Shown here: positions 47,570 through 60,700 of the stretch, piece after piece
How positions within the stretch are numbered: position 1 is the stretch's first letter
Layout: each line of letters starts with the position of its first letter
DNA from: Haliclona indistincta
Taxonomy: Eukaryota; Porifera; Demospongiae; Haplosclerida; Chalinidae
Direction: 5' to 3'
Length of the DNA: 64,000 nucleotides
NCBI GenBank assembly: GCA_964017065.1
Contig: OZ024790.1
Span: 9,244,887-9,308,886 of the forward strand
Made by a program: the position numbers and the translations under genes
Notes under the pieces: model-generated
Told to the model about the DNA's origin: nothing
What the model saw: the letters and a program-made list of their open reading frames with translations, nothing else
Databases searched by the model: none

Positions 47570-49172
47570 CCTCCAAGTGCAGTACGTGTTGCATGAATCT
47601 CTGGCATTTTTGTTAAAATGTTTTGTTACATGTTTCTTTTCTTTTTTATTTATCAGTGGCGTAGCAATAAAGGGGCTGGGGGGCTTGTGCCCCCCTAAGA
47701 TTTATAGAGGGGGGCAGATATCACAGTCATCAACATACTATCATGGCGGCAGACAAACGAAACGCCTATTGATGGCCACGAGGATGGCTTATTGCTGTAA
47801 TGACCGAAAACACGCCCCTCATTAATATTAATTAGCAAAAATTTTCGGCTCGCACCGCTCGCCGACTTTCAATCCCCCCATTCAAAAACATCTTAGTTGG
47901 CACTTATACGAATACAGTGTTACTGTCCAAGAGAACTATTCTGGCCACTGAGGAGTGACTACACTTGATCGGCTCTGCACGTATTGTTCTAATTTATAAT
48001 GCTATTAGTTCTGTTGTTAACTTATCAGATTCTTATTATACTGTTCACTGTAAGGTTGTTTCATTTTTATGGTATTTTTTTTGATTCACACTTCAACCCA
48101 CATAATACTAGTTCTTATCACCTTGTCTGCCCTTGTAACACATGCCATTCCTCTGGTCCGAGTTTATATTTATTTGTTTAGTGAGTAGATTAATTAAAAT
48201 TATCATGATGTTTGTTTTATTTCTTGTGCGTTTGTTTGTTTTATTTCTTGTGCGTTTGTTTGTTTTTGTTGTTGTTCTGGCTCTACCTATTATCTGTGGA
48301 GTCCATCAGCAGTCAACTTGCCTTAATTTATCTGTCTACTGTACTTCCTTTCTCACGGTATGCTGCTGTAAAGTGTGATAATAATAATAACACGTACCAT
48401 GCAACATTAGCCATTAGCTAAGCTTAAGCTAGCTTTCTTACCAAGCCTGATCAGTGAAGATTTGGTCGTTGTCTGCTGTGAACACTGCTAGTGGAAGCAG
48501 CACTCCAAGCCATATGTACTAAGGTGCGCTTGTATTAGAATAATTACATACACGGGCGTACGTGCGCGAGTAGGCGTAACCTAGTAACGGAGTTAAGGTT
48601 CAAGCCGCCTGAGGGTTCAAGCAGAATGAGTGTGTAATGGGCCAAAAATCTCGCTTCTCCCAGTGTTTTAGGCCTAAATAGATATCAGGTGCACTGATGG
48701 TCATAGGTAGCGTTGCTTCTGTGTACGTTTGGTTCGCTCACTACTGTGCTAGACTCTCTGAAGGAAAGAAAGAAGATGAACAAAAGGGTGACCACGTGAA
48801 CTCTGGTTTACCACCTTAGACCTGGTTTCTTTTGCTTCTAAAGGTTTCTTTGTAATCGCACAATCGTGCAACGAGGTTCAGAACGTTAAATTCGCTTGAA
48901 ACGCCCGTACGGCGAAGATATGGTAGTGCCGTACTTATATTTAGTGCCCTCCACTCTAGGCGAGACGCCATCTTGGCATGCCCATAGCAACTGCTCTTAT
49001 AGTCTTTATTAGACTAATTGTAAGCGCTTACCTCTTAGGATATGTCCTGGGCAGCTAAAATACTACTGATGTCTTCAAAAGCCAAGATTATTGTTTTCAG
49101 CCTAAGTTTAGCCGCCATCTTGTTTTCCGCCCAACCTGAAATATGCCACGTCTACCGCGTGGCATAATACCG

Positions 49173-50133
49173 TAAGGTAAACGGGGGTAATTCCGTAAAG
49201 TGGGTAATTCCGTAATTTTTCCATTCTGCTCAAACGAATGAATCGGCGTGCAACATAGCAAGCGTTGATCTCTGGCTATAGTAGATTAATTATTTGACGG
49301 AGATCGTTTGTGCTGGCTTTATAGTATAGAACGGCAGAGCAAAATCCTTACCTTTTTGTAAGCTTCGAAAAATCAGTAGTCTGCGCGATCAGCTGTTGTT
49401 CGGGTACCTTTATGCGGCTAGTTCTTTCGACACTATCAGCATGTAGCTAAGTCATCTGGCATAATATTCAGCAAATATGGCGGACTCTGGCGCAGCTGTC
49501 CTTCCTGAGAGATAAATGGGCACCTAGTCTACCTAGATGATTAACGCTATTGACTTTTGATTGGGCGGGGCTGATCAAGGCTCCGCCCTTTTACAGCAAG
49601 ATAGCTTCGTAGTTTAATCTCAGAAAAGACAGCTGCGTCGGAACTTTTGTTTGCTGCAAGGCATGCCAGATGGCTTAGCTTCATGCTGGTAGTGTCGATA
49701 GGTTTATTCGTGTGAAGGTGCATGTATAACAGCCGATCGATCAAATAAGACCACAGTCTCCGAAAAGGTGAGAATTTTGCTCTGCCGTTCTGTACTCGAA
49801 GGCTTGCACAAGCAATCTATGCTGTAGTATTAATCCATTATAGTCAAGGACTAGCACATGCTATATTGTAGACAGATAGTCCTTGCTTTCGTTCCAGTAG
49901 AGCGGTTTCAGTATGAAATAGGAAAGTTACGGAATTACCCCCACTCCAATTGTCGGGGTACGAACGCGGCTCCTTCGCCTACCAATCGATTCCCCTGCTT
50001 GAAACTTGATATGCAGATTCTACAAAGGCAGGAGCATATACCTGCCAAGCTTGGAAATTTGCTCTCTTTGCACGACTAAAAATATACGTCGTAGAAGCGG
50101 AAAAATATTACGGAATTACCCCCGTTTACCTTA
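49173..50133. mobile_element. About 960-bp element with AGGTAAACGGGGGTAATTCCG ends, nested in a MITE
   Basis: Inverted ends AGGTAAACGGGGGTAATTCC and GGAATTACCCCCGTTTACCT. The motif CGGAATTACCCCC recurs inside (49930). It is flanked by TA and lies inside the end of a TACCGTATAGCGGG-type MITE (left remainder ATACCG, right TATAGCGGG). It has no long open frame, so it is non-autonomous. Confidence 0.85.
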
Positions 50134-50337
50134 TAGCGGGTAATTTTGGAGGGTCAAAATTTTGGCGAATGACCCAGATTTTGCGTTTTGGCGAATTTAA
50201 TTTTGGCGTCAAGTGCCTGGCTCACGTATTACTCCAATAGAAAAAGCAGATTTTGGCGAATTTTATTTTGGCGAATGCTTGACGATTCGCCAAATTCGCC
50301 AAAGTTTCCTCCAGCCAAAATTACCCGCTATACGGTA
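50134..50337. mobile_element. TACCGTATAGCGGG-type MITE (TTTTGGCGAA subfamily)
   Basis: It runs from TATAGCGGGTAATTTTGGAG to ATTACCCGCTATACGGTA. It is nearly identical to the host element of 12170-12365. Its left tip (ATACCG) sits at 49167-49172, beyond the nested element. Confidence 0.88.
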
Positions 50338-50420
50338 GTGAAAATAGCAAGGATCGAGCTATTTGATAGATATAATTGGTGCGAGAGCGACGGCCTTTAG
50401 TTCTCTTCAATTAGAAGATG

Positions 50421-50808
50421 TAGCCTCGTCCCCGGGCCCCAGTCCCTCATTCAAAAGAGGGCCTGGTATACACTGACTGCGCACGCGCGGGAAAACACAT
50501 GAGCATGATGAATTCTTAATTACAGGAGTCGACCTTCAGCGTGAAGGTACATGTACACACCAACGACTGGAGCGCAAAAGATAGAGCATCCTCAAACGAC
50601 ATCTCTGTAATGCTCTAGGAGGGGCTCGAACGTAGCTGACCAGCAGCCGTGTGTTCACTGACAGTGAGCTGTATTATTTACTACGTCATACGTGGTACGG
50701 AGTGTACCGAAGGTATCCTATTTCCCCAGAAAAAAATGGGAAATCTGGAGCATGCGCAGTCGGTGTATACCAGGCCCTCTTTTGAATGAGGGACTGGGGA
50801 CGAGGCTA
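50421..50808. mobile_element. 388-bp MITE with TAGCCTCGTCCCC ends
   Basis: About 60-bp inverted ends (TAGCCTCGTCCCCGGGCCCC...CATTCAAAAGAGGG and complement, ending GGGGACGAGGCTA). A related end, TAGCCTCGTACCCAGGCGC, occurs in inverse at 56690-56762. Confidence 0.88.
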
Positions 50809-51711
50809 TAAGTAGCGATGTCAGAGAAAATTTTATTTTCACTAGAACTAATCTAACACTACGTACGTGTGAAAGATCTAGTTCAAAGCTTTAAAATGAT
50901 ATACGATGATGCATAGTTGCGTTACTACAACATAGAACAATCGCGCGAACAATGGTTAGGAATCTCCGAAACTTCCTGTCTAAATCAACGTGACGTCATG
51001 GCACGCCCATTTAATTACGTACTCTTATGGCCCCTTTGTGGATACATGTAGCTATTGCTGCGCTAAGCATACGATCCAGGCAGCCAATTTTTTCTGCTGA
51101 GAGAGTATACCTACTAGCATCCTTGTGACCCTCAACAGAAGAACTAACAGCTTATTTGTCGGACGTTCGATGCATGCAAACTAAACAAGCCGATAGATAA
51201 AATAATGTAAAAGGTTTACCTTTAATTACGATAGATTCCACAAAGAAACTTTGCTAAAATTCAGGTATAGCGCGTTTACTTGTCCTGGGAATGGCAAAAT
51301 CAGTGCTATAGTGGCTGCTAGAGAAGCGACCGTACATTTTAAAAAGTGATTGCGATTGTTGACAACGATATTGCACATCAGGGAGATATTAATTCTAGAA
51401 CGCATGATTTTACAAAGAAACAGTAACAAAATTCAGCTTTAGCATGTTAACTTGCCCTATGAACGATCAAACAGCGTGTATGTTGTTCACTGGAGACGCG
51501 ATAGCTGTTGTGCCATGGACTTAATCAATTTATACGGAGAAAATATTTTCAAAAATATACGGTTTCTGACATCGCTACAGTATAAAAAGATGGCGATTGA
51601 GCTGGAAATCTCATCATTCTGCGAAAACTGATCGAGACGGACACATTCTCGCTCTAGGCTCGACTCTCTACCCGCCCACACAACTCATCACGTAACCACG
51701 TTTTTTCGGCT

Positions 51712-54700
51712 ATGGAAAGTCCGCGCTCTGTTCTCTGCTGTTGCTGCAGCTATCTCTTTCTGTTAGCACTCCTGCACTACGGATCTGGTTCGTCTACCAT
51801 CTGGTCCGGCACTCCGATATTGCATCGCAACTCGTCAAATCATGGTTCGGACAAGACCTGCTTGTCACTGTGTAAAGAAAAACAACATGACCAGGTATAC
51901 AAAGACAAGTTTTGAAATCAGTGTGCTGTACGTAATTTATCCACTAACTTAACATGTACATTCAAGATCTATGCCCTTAGCATTTTTGTGCAAGCATAAT
52001 AATCCTAGTTAGGGTTTCCACATAAATAATTAACTTCTACGAAATCTGGTTTTCGGCGACTTAGTGTGTACACCAACTTATAAAAACCTCCTGGTGCAAA
52101 TTTCGCAGTCCAAAACTTCTTCGATCCTGCAAAAAACAGCCCAAAGGGAAGTACTTCTCTTAACAAGTACTTTTAATAGTACTAGCTTTGCTGAAATGCG
52201 TTTGGTCTCGGTTAGCAAACCAGAGGAGGTCGGGTTGATGGGGTCGCTTCCAGCCAGATGGTCAGAAGTGGCAGTTCATGTTTTATTTATACAACATGTA
52301 CAACTACTAACCAACTTTACAAAACTATAGTGAGGAAGCCGCTTCCTCTTCAGCGAAGAAGCTTACATAGGGTTACTGCATAGATATACTGCATGGCTTC
52401 AAACTCCCGCTTTCGAACCACACGCTTATCTCTTCGTAACACCTGTACCTGTACCAAAGATCCAGTAAAATTGTACAATTCAGCTATGTTGCTATCCTGC
52501 ATAAATCGACTCCAACTAGTCGCCTAGTTCTATCACTGATTAACTATTTAAATGGTTAATTAACCAAGAACCATTTTTGTATGTTTAATTGAAAGTCGAT
52601 TTTATGCAGGATAGCAATACAGCTGAATTGTACAATTTTACTAGATCTTTGGTACAGGTCTATATGTTACGAAGAGATACCGTTGGGCTCGAAAGCGCGA
52701 GTTTGAAGCCAGCGCTGACACTTACAGTATCTATGGTATGTAAGCTTCTTCGCTGAAGCGGCTTCCTCTCTATAGTTTTGTAAAGTTGGTTAGTAGTTGT
52801 ACATGTTGTATAAATATAAACGTGAACTGCCACTTCTGATCATCTGGCTGGAAGCGACCCCATCAACCCGACCTCCTCTGGTTTGCTAACCGAGACCAAA
52901 CGCATTTCAGCAAAGCTAATATTATTAAAAGTACTTGTTAAGAGTAGTACTTCTCTTGGAATGGCCACCAGCCTTGCAGAACCTTGCTCGTCGTGCAAGA
53001 GATGGAAGAAGATTGAATGACTATATAGTTAATAACTGGAGAGTTTTAAGCTGTTTTTTGCAGGATCGAAGAAGCTTGGATAGCGAAATTTGCACCAGGA
53101 GGTTTTTATAAGTTGGTGTACATACTAAGTCGCTGAAAAGCTGATTTCGTAGAAGTTGATTTTTTTATGTGGAGACCCTATCCTAGTCCCCAGCTAGCTT
53201 TTTGATCTGTTTCCTCCATTTTTCGTCAGTCTACTTTTGTTACTTTTCCAATAGCAGCTGAATACATGTATCTCTCATTGTGAACAACAGCTGCAAGATT
53301 CAAAAATAGGTAAAACAACTTCCAGCCAGGATGTGAAATTATTGTGTATATTCTTCTTATCACAGAGAACACCAAGCAACATCTGAGGTTGAAAAAAGCA
53401 CTCACAAAGCGACAGACTTGTAAGTATTTTTGTTAGGAGTGCATATGAGAGAGCAATGTTAGAATTAAGAGAGGAGAGAGAGAGGCAGTGGCGGATCTGG
53501 CCTGAGGGGCCATAATTTATTCATATGGTTTGTATTTTGTATAGTAAATATTATACAAGGCTTGTTTACATTCCATTGTGTGGGTTATAATTTTTAAAAA
53601 TTTAGGGGGCCTGGCCCCCCTGTAGATCCGCCACTGGAGAGAGGGGGAAAGGAAGAGTACTCTAATACTTTACAGAAGTACTAAAGTACTTTACAGAATT
53701 TAACCCAATAAGTTAAGTTTACAGCATCGTGCACTTAGTGTTTGGGATGCAAGTCTCGTTGTATATGGAAATGCTTCAAATTATAGAATAGTGCAACTAA
53801 CAGTGGTTTCATTACTTCTTGTGTAACCAGGTTCAATCTGAAACACACAATGTAATAAACCTTCCAAATAAGGGCACAGATTATTTTTTGGCTGTTGGCA
53901 GGAGTAATAAAACCTCTGTACATGTACATGTATGTATAATTGCACATATTATGTAAAACATGTTCTTATGTAAAAAAAACATATGTTCATGTGGTTCATG
54001 ATGCTGTAAAACAAAAAATATGTAACACATGATCTTTTTATTTATGGGCAATATCAAAGTTAGTCCATGGAGTCCTATGGAGCATGTAACTATAATGTAC
54101 TAGGCAAAATTTAAACATGCATGGCTGACTAAGGCGGCGTTTACACGACAACGCTATCAGGTGAAAACGAAGACTTTTGTATCCGTTTTGGTCGTGCGTT
54201 TACACCAAAATGATGAAAACGCATAGGTAAAACGGAGACTTATGAAAACGGAGACCAAAGTGGAGACCTCGAAAACGGAGACATGAAAACGCTCGTGTAA
54301 CTTTTTGTATGAGCGTACCTCAGCCTTTATACTTGCAAATAATGCTGGAAAGAGTCGTCAAACAGCATCTATCAACAAAGAGTTTCTTCTTTCACTTTGG
54401 TTCGTGCATACAAGCGAATAACAGCGTGCTCGCCAAAAAACGCCACACCCACATTCCATACAAAACGGTGTCGTGTAAACAGCCAAAACGCTGCAGCTGA
54501 ATACGCATACATTTCCCCGTTTTTGGACTGATCGTTGTCGTGTAAACGCCGCCTAATTACTAATAATATAGTCTTCCCATAAAATTATATGGCTATGTGT
54601 CAGCATGCATGAGAGACCAGAATGTGGACAGAGAAGAAACACTGCTTTTGTCTCCTGGCGTTTGTGAAGAAAGCCACAAAACTTAATAAAAATAGATTTG

Positions 54701-57700
54701 AAAGCCATGCTTGAATTTCGGTGCCTGCATTACGTAATACGCAGTTGCATGTTTCTCGTCAGCTTCTCACAAGTTCGATATGCTCCTGATCAAAGATACC
54801 ACTGGCTCCGTAAATGACATAGTGATTCACAAGTGCTTTATGAAATAACTTGGCAGAATAATTCGTCCAAACGCCAGCAACTAGCTATAGAACTAGTGTT
54901 GCAACGAGTACTCAGAATACTCGGGTACTCGTTTAATGCCATGCAATCGGTTAGGGGAAACCAACTCGTGAGTACCAATTCACATGCGTGCACTAAAAAA
55001 GTGCTACATACGGCCAGCCACACGTGTCATACACATGGTGTGTGAAGCCACTGAATGTAGATTTTTCAACAAGAACCATCAAAATTTTGATTGATTGACT
55101 TTATGGTTACTCACTCATTTAGTGAATAGAGTATTCGGTTATGTGTAAACAGCACTCGTTGCAGCACTATATAGAACCCAAGCACATTAATAAGCAAGAA
55201 TTTTAATGTAATCCATAAGGCTCATTGCCTACCTGACTAAACTCCTGTGGGTTACTATGTGAGCTAGTGTTGTCTCCAGTATCAATTTGTAACTGGTACT
55301 TGAGTGTTGCTGGATCTGAACTGGCAGTAGTGTTCAGAGGAAGGGACCAATGAGCGATAATCACTGCACCAAGATTCTGCCAAACAATGTCCTCTACTGT
55401 GGTGGTGAGATTCACCGCAATTGTTGTAAAGTGAATAATAATAATAATAATAAACTCGTGGAGGAGGCGGGAATAAATTATGTCAAGTAAACATAATCTA
55501 TTAATATGATCTACTTCGGCAGGATAGCTCTGGGTTAAGTATACTCTCACCTGTAATATTAACACAATGATAAAATACAGTAGGTGCACACTGCATGAGC
55601 ACAAAAGACAACATTTGCTTACAACATAATAGACCCTAAGTGGACTTGATTCCATATTCTGTGTCTGACCACGTGTAGGAGTACTTATTTGCCTGTAAAA
55701 AGATTAAAAAGCAAAGCAAATTTATTACACTTTTAACTCTCTCCACAAGTACAACCTAACTCTGCATATGCGCTATTCTAAAAGTAAAGACCACAAACAC
55801 GCATTATTCTCCTAGGGTCCTTTGACAATACACTATGAAAAGGTGGCAATTGGTAAACCAACTCACTTGGGGATATAACTTCTTTATGCCAAGATAATGT
55901 GTAACCCGCATAATGCAAAAAGACATCACCCAGTGAAGTTGAATTTCAGTTGATAATGTCCAGGTTATGCCAACAGTATACTGATGTGTTCAGGGATTCC
56001 ACACAGGAACACACATCACTTCAACCTCAGCTGAAGAATGGAAACGAAATCACAATCAAAATCACACATTCGCATCACAATTGCTGGCGTCACACAAAAC
56101 ACTACTATGCAACCCCCCGACAATAAAGGCGTTGGGTGTAGTTATGTTCGGAAGTGACATTGCTATAAAACCTCCAAACTTAATCTTTTTTTGTATTGTT
56201 TAAAGGTTGCGTAACCATAGGAATGACTCTACATTTATCATTGCTAGTAGACCCTGTATTAGAGAGAGAATGGTCTATTCCATAATTATGTGTGTGTACG
56301 TGTACATCTCTGATGACGTCCATATATGTTGTATCAACCCTGCCATGATCTCACCACGAGTGCAACACATGATCATGAGTACTAGCATTAGATTGACATA
56401 TGCTTCAGTTACCATGTAGTTACCGAATGCTCTCCCCTTCCTCCCTCTCTCTCTCTCTATATCCCTATAACTTCCAAGGTTTGCTTTCGAACTTCTGTCT
56501 TCAATAAAAACTAGTAGTTCTTTTAATACAGCTAGTGACATAACTAAGTAGTCGCAAATGCACAAGTGCTGCATCACAAACAACACTCAGAAACTGAAAT
56601 ACAACCACACAATGCAACAATGAAATACAACCGATTACGTCACAATTCGTGACGTAATTGGAATATTTACTTTAAAATAAACGGATGTTTAGCGCATGCG
56701 CGTGCAGTAGATACCAGGCGCTTATTTTTCTCCTCACTATACTAGCGCCTGGGTACGAGGCTACTAATTTTATGCAAATTTAATCATGATTGTGTGAAAA
56801 AGCATCGCAAGAGTACAGTAGAAGTACCATGATGATCACAACAATTGCTTCTCTTCTTTCTTGTAGTTGTACCACCCATGATCACTACTCCACTTGTTGA
56901 AGATGTAGCGTTCTTTGGTGGTTCCATCACGATGACGTGTGCCGCCAGTGGATTCCCTCCTCCCACCTTCACCTGGACCAAGGGAGGTATTCCTATCACT
57001 GTTGATGATGATGGATCGGATGGAATGCTGACGCTGAGTAATGTCGGTCCATTGTTCCCTGGCACGTACACATGCACAGCTACATCAATGATTCCTGATG
57101 ATCCTCAGGTTATACCACCTGCTTCAAGTTCAGCTGAGTTTTTTTCAGCCGGTAAGCTAAGGAAAAATAATTTTCTCCATGTATGTGCTTTTGTTAGTCT
57201 GCACATAATCTAATGTCATGAAGTTTCATTACATCAGTGTGTTATAATAGCTTTGGGAGCTGTACAATAATTATGTACATGTACATAATAAAACAAAAAT
57301 AAAAAGATTTCTATCGAAATCAAAAGGATGTAGGGATGAAGAAATCTACCACTGGTCCATAATGTAAACCAACAAGGAACAAGCACGGAATGGCAACGCG
57401 ATTTAATTGCTAACAGGCCATAGATCCCTACATCAGTGGCTGCTATGGCCTGACTATAGCTATTTCAGTTAGTTGCTGTTGGCTGACACCTGACGTGCAT
57501 TGAATTTAATTCAGCTTGTGACAAAATATTGATCTTATGTACAGCCACTGATGTAGGGATCTATGGTCTGTTAGCAATTAAATCGCGTTGCCATTCCATG
57601 CTTGTTCCTTGTTGGTTTACATTATGGACCAGTGTTAGATTTCTTCATCCCTACATCCTTTTGATTTCGATAGAATTCTTTTAAATTTTCTTGTTTGTGT

Positions 57701-60700
57701 CCTTTTTTCAGTGAAGTGCAGTTCAATAACATGCATGTACTGAGCCGTCTTTTTTCCACCATTAGTTTATTTGTTATGCTGTACATATCAGCTCGCCTAC
57801 GCATGCATGCAGTGCATACGAGCCCCGCCCACACTTGTTTGTAGACCTATACGGCGGTTATAATTATCTGGCAAGCGCAGAATGGTGATCCTACACGAGC
57901 TTACTGTTCTTCGAATACTTCAGACAAATAATTATGTGTTCTCTGTGATCCATACGTCGCAGCGATACTCAAGCTAGTGCTTGCATGGTCACGTGCGCTA
58001 GCCACTGCTTGGTCACGTGCGTATTGCGCAATCACAATAATTTCGTTTAACACTTACAGAGGTTTTATTACTTCTTGCAAGGAAGATTTGAGTGTAAAGC
58101 GTCACCTTGTAGTCACTAATGTGTCAAGTCACTGGTATTTATTGACACAATGGAGCATGATCAAAGACTTAATTGGGGCGAGCCTGAGCGAGCCCCACAT
58201 TGATTGGCACAATGGCCCACGCGGCGGGGAATGTATGGATCTGTCACGGGGTAGCGTTTGTCCTTTTCAATGTTCCCGAGTACTAGGAAACGCCCTTTTT
58301 AGCACGTGCGCACATTATAATTGGCGCTTGGTTTCGAACAAGATGACTAGATGACCTGGCATTCTGGCAATGACGCAGATAACTCAGGGACGACAACAAC
58401 AGAGATCAGAGACACCTGAAAAGCAACAGCTTTTACACGACAAGGCCGCTACCAGAAAGCGACGACGAGAGGCAGAGTCACCCGATCAACGTGAAAGCGG
58501 ACGACTGGAGCAACAAAAGGAATATCAAAGGGCCTACCGGAGACGCCGGCGGAAAGCAGTAGCTGCAATAGCCTCGCAAACAGTAACTTAGGTACGTCTA
58601 ATGAGCTCGTGTACGTGTGATAGCAGTAGAGCCTGCAGTGAGCACGGTGTAGACCGAGGAACCCTACTCATCACATCTTCCAGGTACATTGTTCCCATGA
58701 CGCCTAGGCAAGGAACACACTCAGCAAAAGATAGTTGGAGAAAGTGCACCATATCTGAACATGACCAAAGTATTGATTCTATTCACCATCAACAAACCAT
58801 TAGCGCTGTAATATTAACATTATAGCACAAAAATCTGTGGTGAAACTGGTGTTCACATAATACAGACAGACTTATCCACTAAAATCTGGACTCACCACAT
58901 AACCTGGTGCAAATAATTACACAACTATACACTAACGAGGCTAAATTATATCAATGCTCAGGTTCGCCCCTGCCATTCCATGAATGTACTAGTGACATTT
59001 TAACGCATTAGTGCTCCACGCTTTATGGTCTACGCTCTACGGTTTTCGCTTTACCCTTGCAAGAAGTACAGCGGTTTTATTACGTCTTGCACTCGTAGAG
59101 CGTGAAGCGTAGATCGTAAACCGTGGTCAATCTGAATCTCGCAATGTAATAAACCTTCCAAATAAGGTACGGATCACGCTTTGCACTTTTATGGCTGTTG
59201 CAAGGTGTAATAAAACCGCTGTAATAAAACCGCTAACAATTGATCACAATCGAGAAATCGCGGAATTTATGTTGCCATTTCGCTAAAAACAAAGTTCAAA
59301 GACACCTGCCAGGAGAATTTCACGACTGTTCGCGGGTGTTTTGGTCTCGGCACTGCTTGCGTAAAGGCGCTAGGCGCACTGAAGAAGAAAGAAGAAAAAA
59401 ACCATAGATAATACAGTACAAGTGGATATGCAACGTGTCCGCATACTACTACATTGCTTGAAGACGTCACTGCAGCGGATGACACTCATCTAAACTACGG
59501 AATTCATAAACGAATTGGTGCGCGAGCACGCGTGTACTGAGCTAGCTAGCCATGCAAGACAGTAGTAGTGCTTCTCGCAGCGTTTGTACTACTATGAAGG
59601 AAGATAATGCTTTAATCTTCCAGCAAATCTATTCTATATAGATGCACCATATCATTTATGCACAGTGAATCCTTAGCATTGTGAATAACTTTGGTATAGA
59701 GGATGGAATTGTTGCTGTGCTTTACTGTGTGTTGTGGCTTGCTCAGAAGCGCTGTGTTTTTTAAACACTCCAATTAGTTGTACAAAGAGCTGAACTTATG
59801 GATAATATCATCAGTCTACACCCAGAAGAAAGTGTAGCCTAGTTTCTGTCTAAAAAACAAACCAGAGCTGCAGACCAGCATTCTGGCGCTAGCTGCAACA
59901 ATACAACATAAGATGTCTTAAAATGCAGCCATTTAGTTGCAACAACTAACTCCAGTTTCAAATATCCAACAAGAACGCTCCAGACAGTGTTCTCGCTAGG
60001 CTTTTTTCTGGTGGTGCTGCACCACTTGGTTGTTAAAATGCACCACTTGGTTGCCACTTGGTTGTTACATTGCACCACTTGGTTTTCACAATTTTTACTG
60101 CAATCCCAGTGATGATTATCAGATTTTAGTAATTTTGTCTGATCAAGAGCAATAATGGTTGATTTATACCAACTGTTTTGACCTCCAAACCACAGCACAT
60201 GTAGATTTTAATGAGATTCACATTGAGTGAATTGACACTATGTAATTATGTTTGGTTTGCACCACTTGGTTCTCAAATTCTAGCGAGAACACTGGCTCCA
60301 GACATGTTCAGTACGACTAGTATAGTCTAAAAAGAAGCAAGGACAGCTTGTCCTTGGATTAAAACCACTGTAACAATCCATTGCACTGTACTCGAGCAAC
60401 GAGTTGTCGCTATTTTGCTGCGCTGGACAGTACTGAGTATCTGGAGACGGTCTACAAGACATCTGGGCTCCTAGAATTCCACCAAGAACTTGATTTCACT
60501 ATAAAACTGAAGTTGACCCTTGGGCTGGAGCAAGTGTGAAGGCGCTAATATTCCCGCGAGATCTCACAGGTCAGCCTCTGAGGCGTGGGAGTACCATTGC
60601 AGTGACTGCTTCAGCAGCCTCCGTGTATTTTCCCGTATACGCGCTCGTTGCATATCCACTTGTACTGTATTATCTATGAGAAAACGAAGATGACGAAACT

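Larger units (their letters stand above)
46837..51637. other. Transposon-rich spacer
   Basis: Besides the elements listed separately, no exon is supported. At 48180-48270 a 24-bp unit (TGTTTTATTTCTTGTGCGTT) repeats. 47660-47715 resembles one end of a CAGTGGCG-type MITE. The stretches 48540-49170 and 50810-51637 are unassigned. Confidence 0.5.
53693..56615 (-). other. Inverted partial copy of the receptor-kinase FN3 exon region
   Basis: Read on the minus strand this block follows 38630-41430 of the kinase gene: intron landmarks, the MITE of 40827-40965 and the exons of 39455-40250 are recognisable in reverse order. The segment equal to about 41030-41340, with two exons, is missing. Two later insertions (54133-54553, 54894-55169) are absent from the original. 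It lies antisense within an intron of the second receptor gene. Confidence 0.88.
58057..59234. mobile_element. CAGAGGTTTTATTAC element, about 1 kb plus a nested MITE
   Basis: The left end CAGAGGTTTTATTACTTCTT follows TA at 58055-58056. The right end is GCAAGAAGTA|ATAAAACCGCT, split by a MITE at 59069-59221. The matching place in the inverted relative (about 62625-62632) lacks it. Its ends and subterminal parts equal the 199-bp MITE of 18729-18927, so it represents a longer form of that family. Confidence 0.85.

Noticed and set aside
48142..48421. Hydrophobic frames suggesting a small membrane protein
   Set aside because: They come from a short tandem repeat of TTTGTTTTATTTCTTGTGCG within T-rich DNA.
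48436..48530. Possible first exon of the coiled-coil gene (frames MAWSAASTSS... or LGVLLPLAVFTADN...)
   Set aside because: The ATG frame that fits the splice phase hits a stop three codons before the donor, and the open frame has no start.
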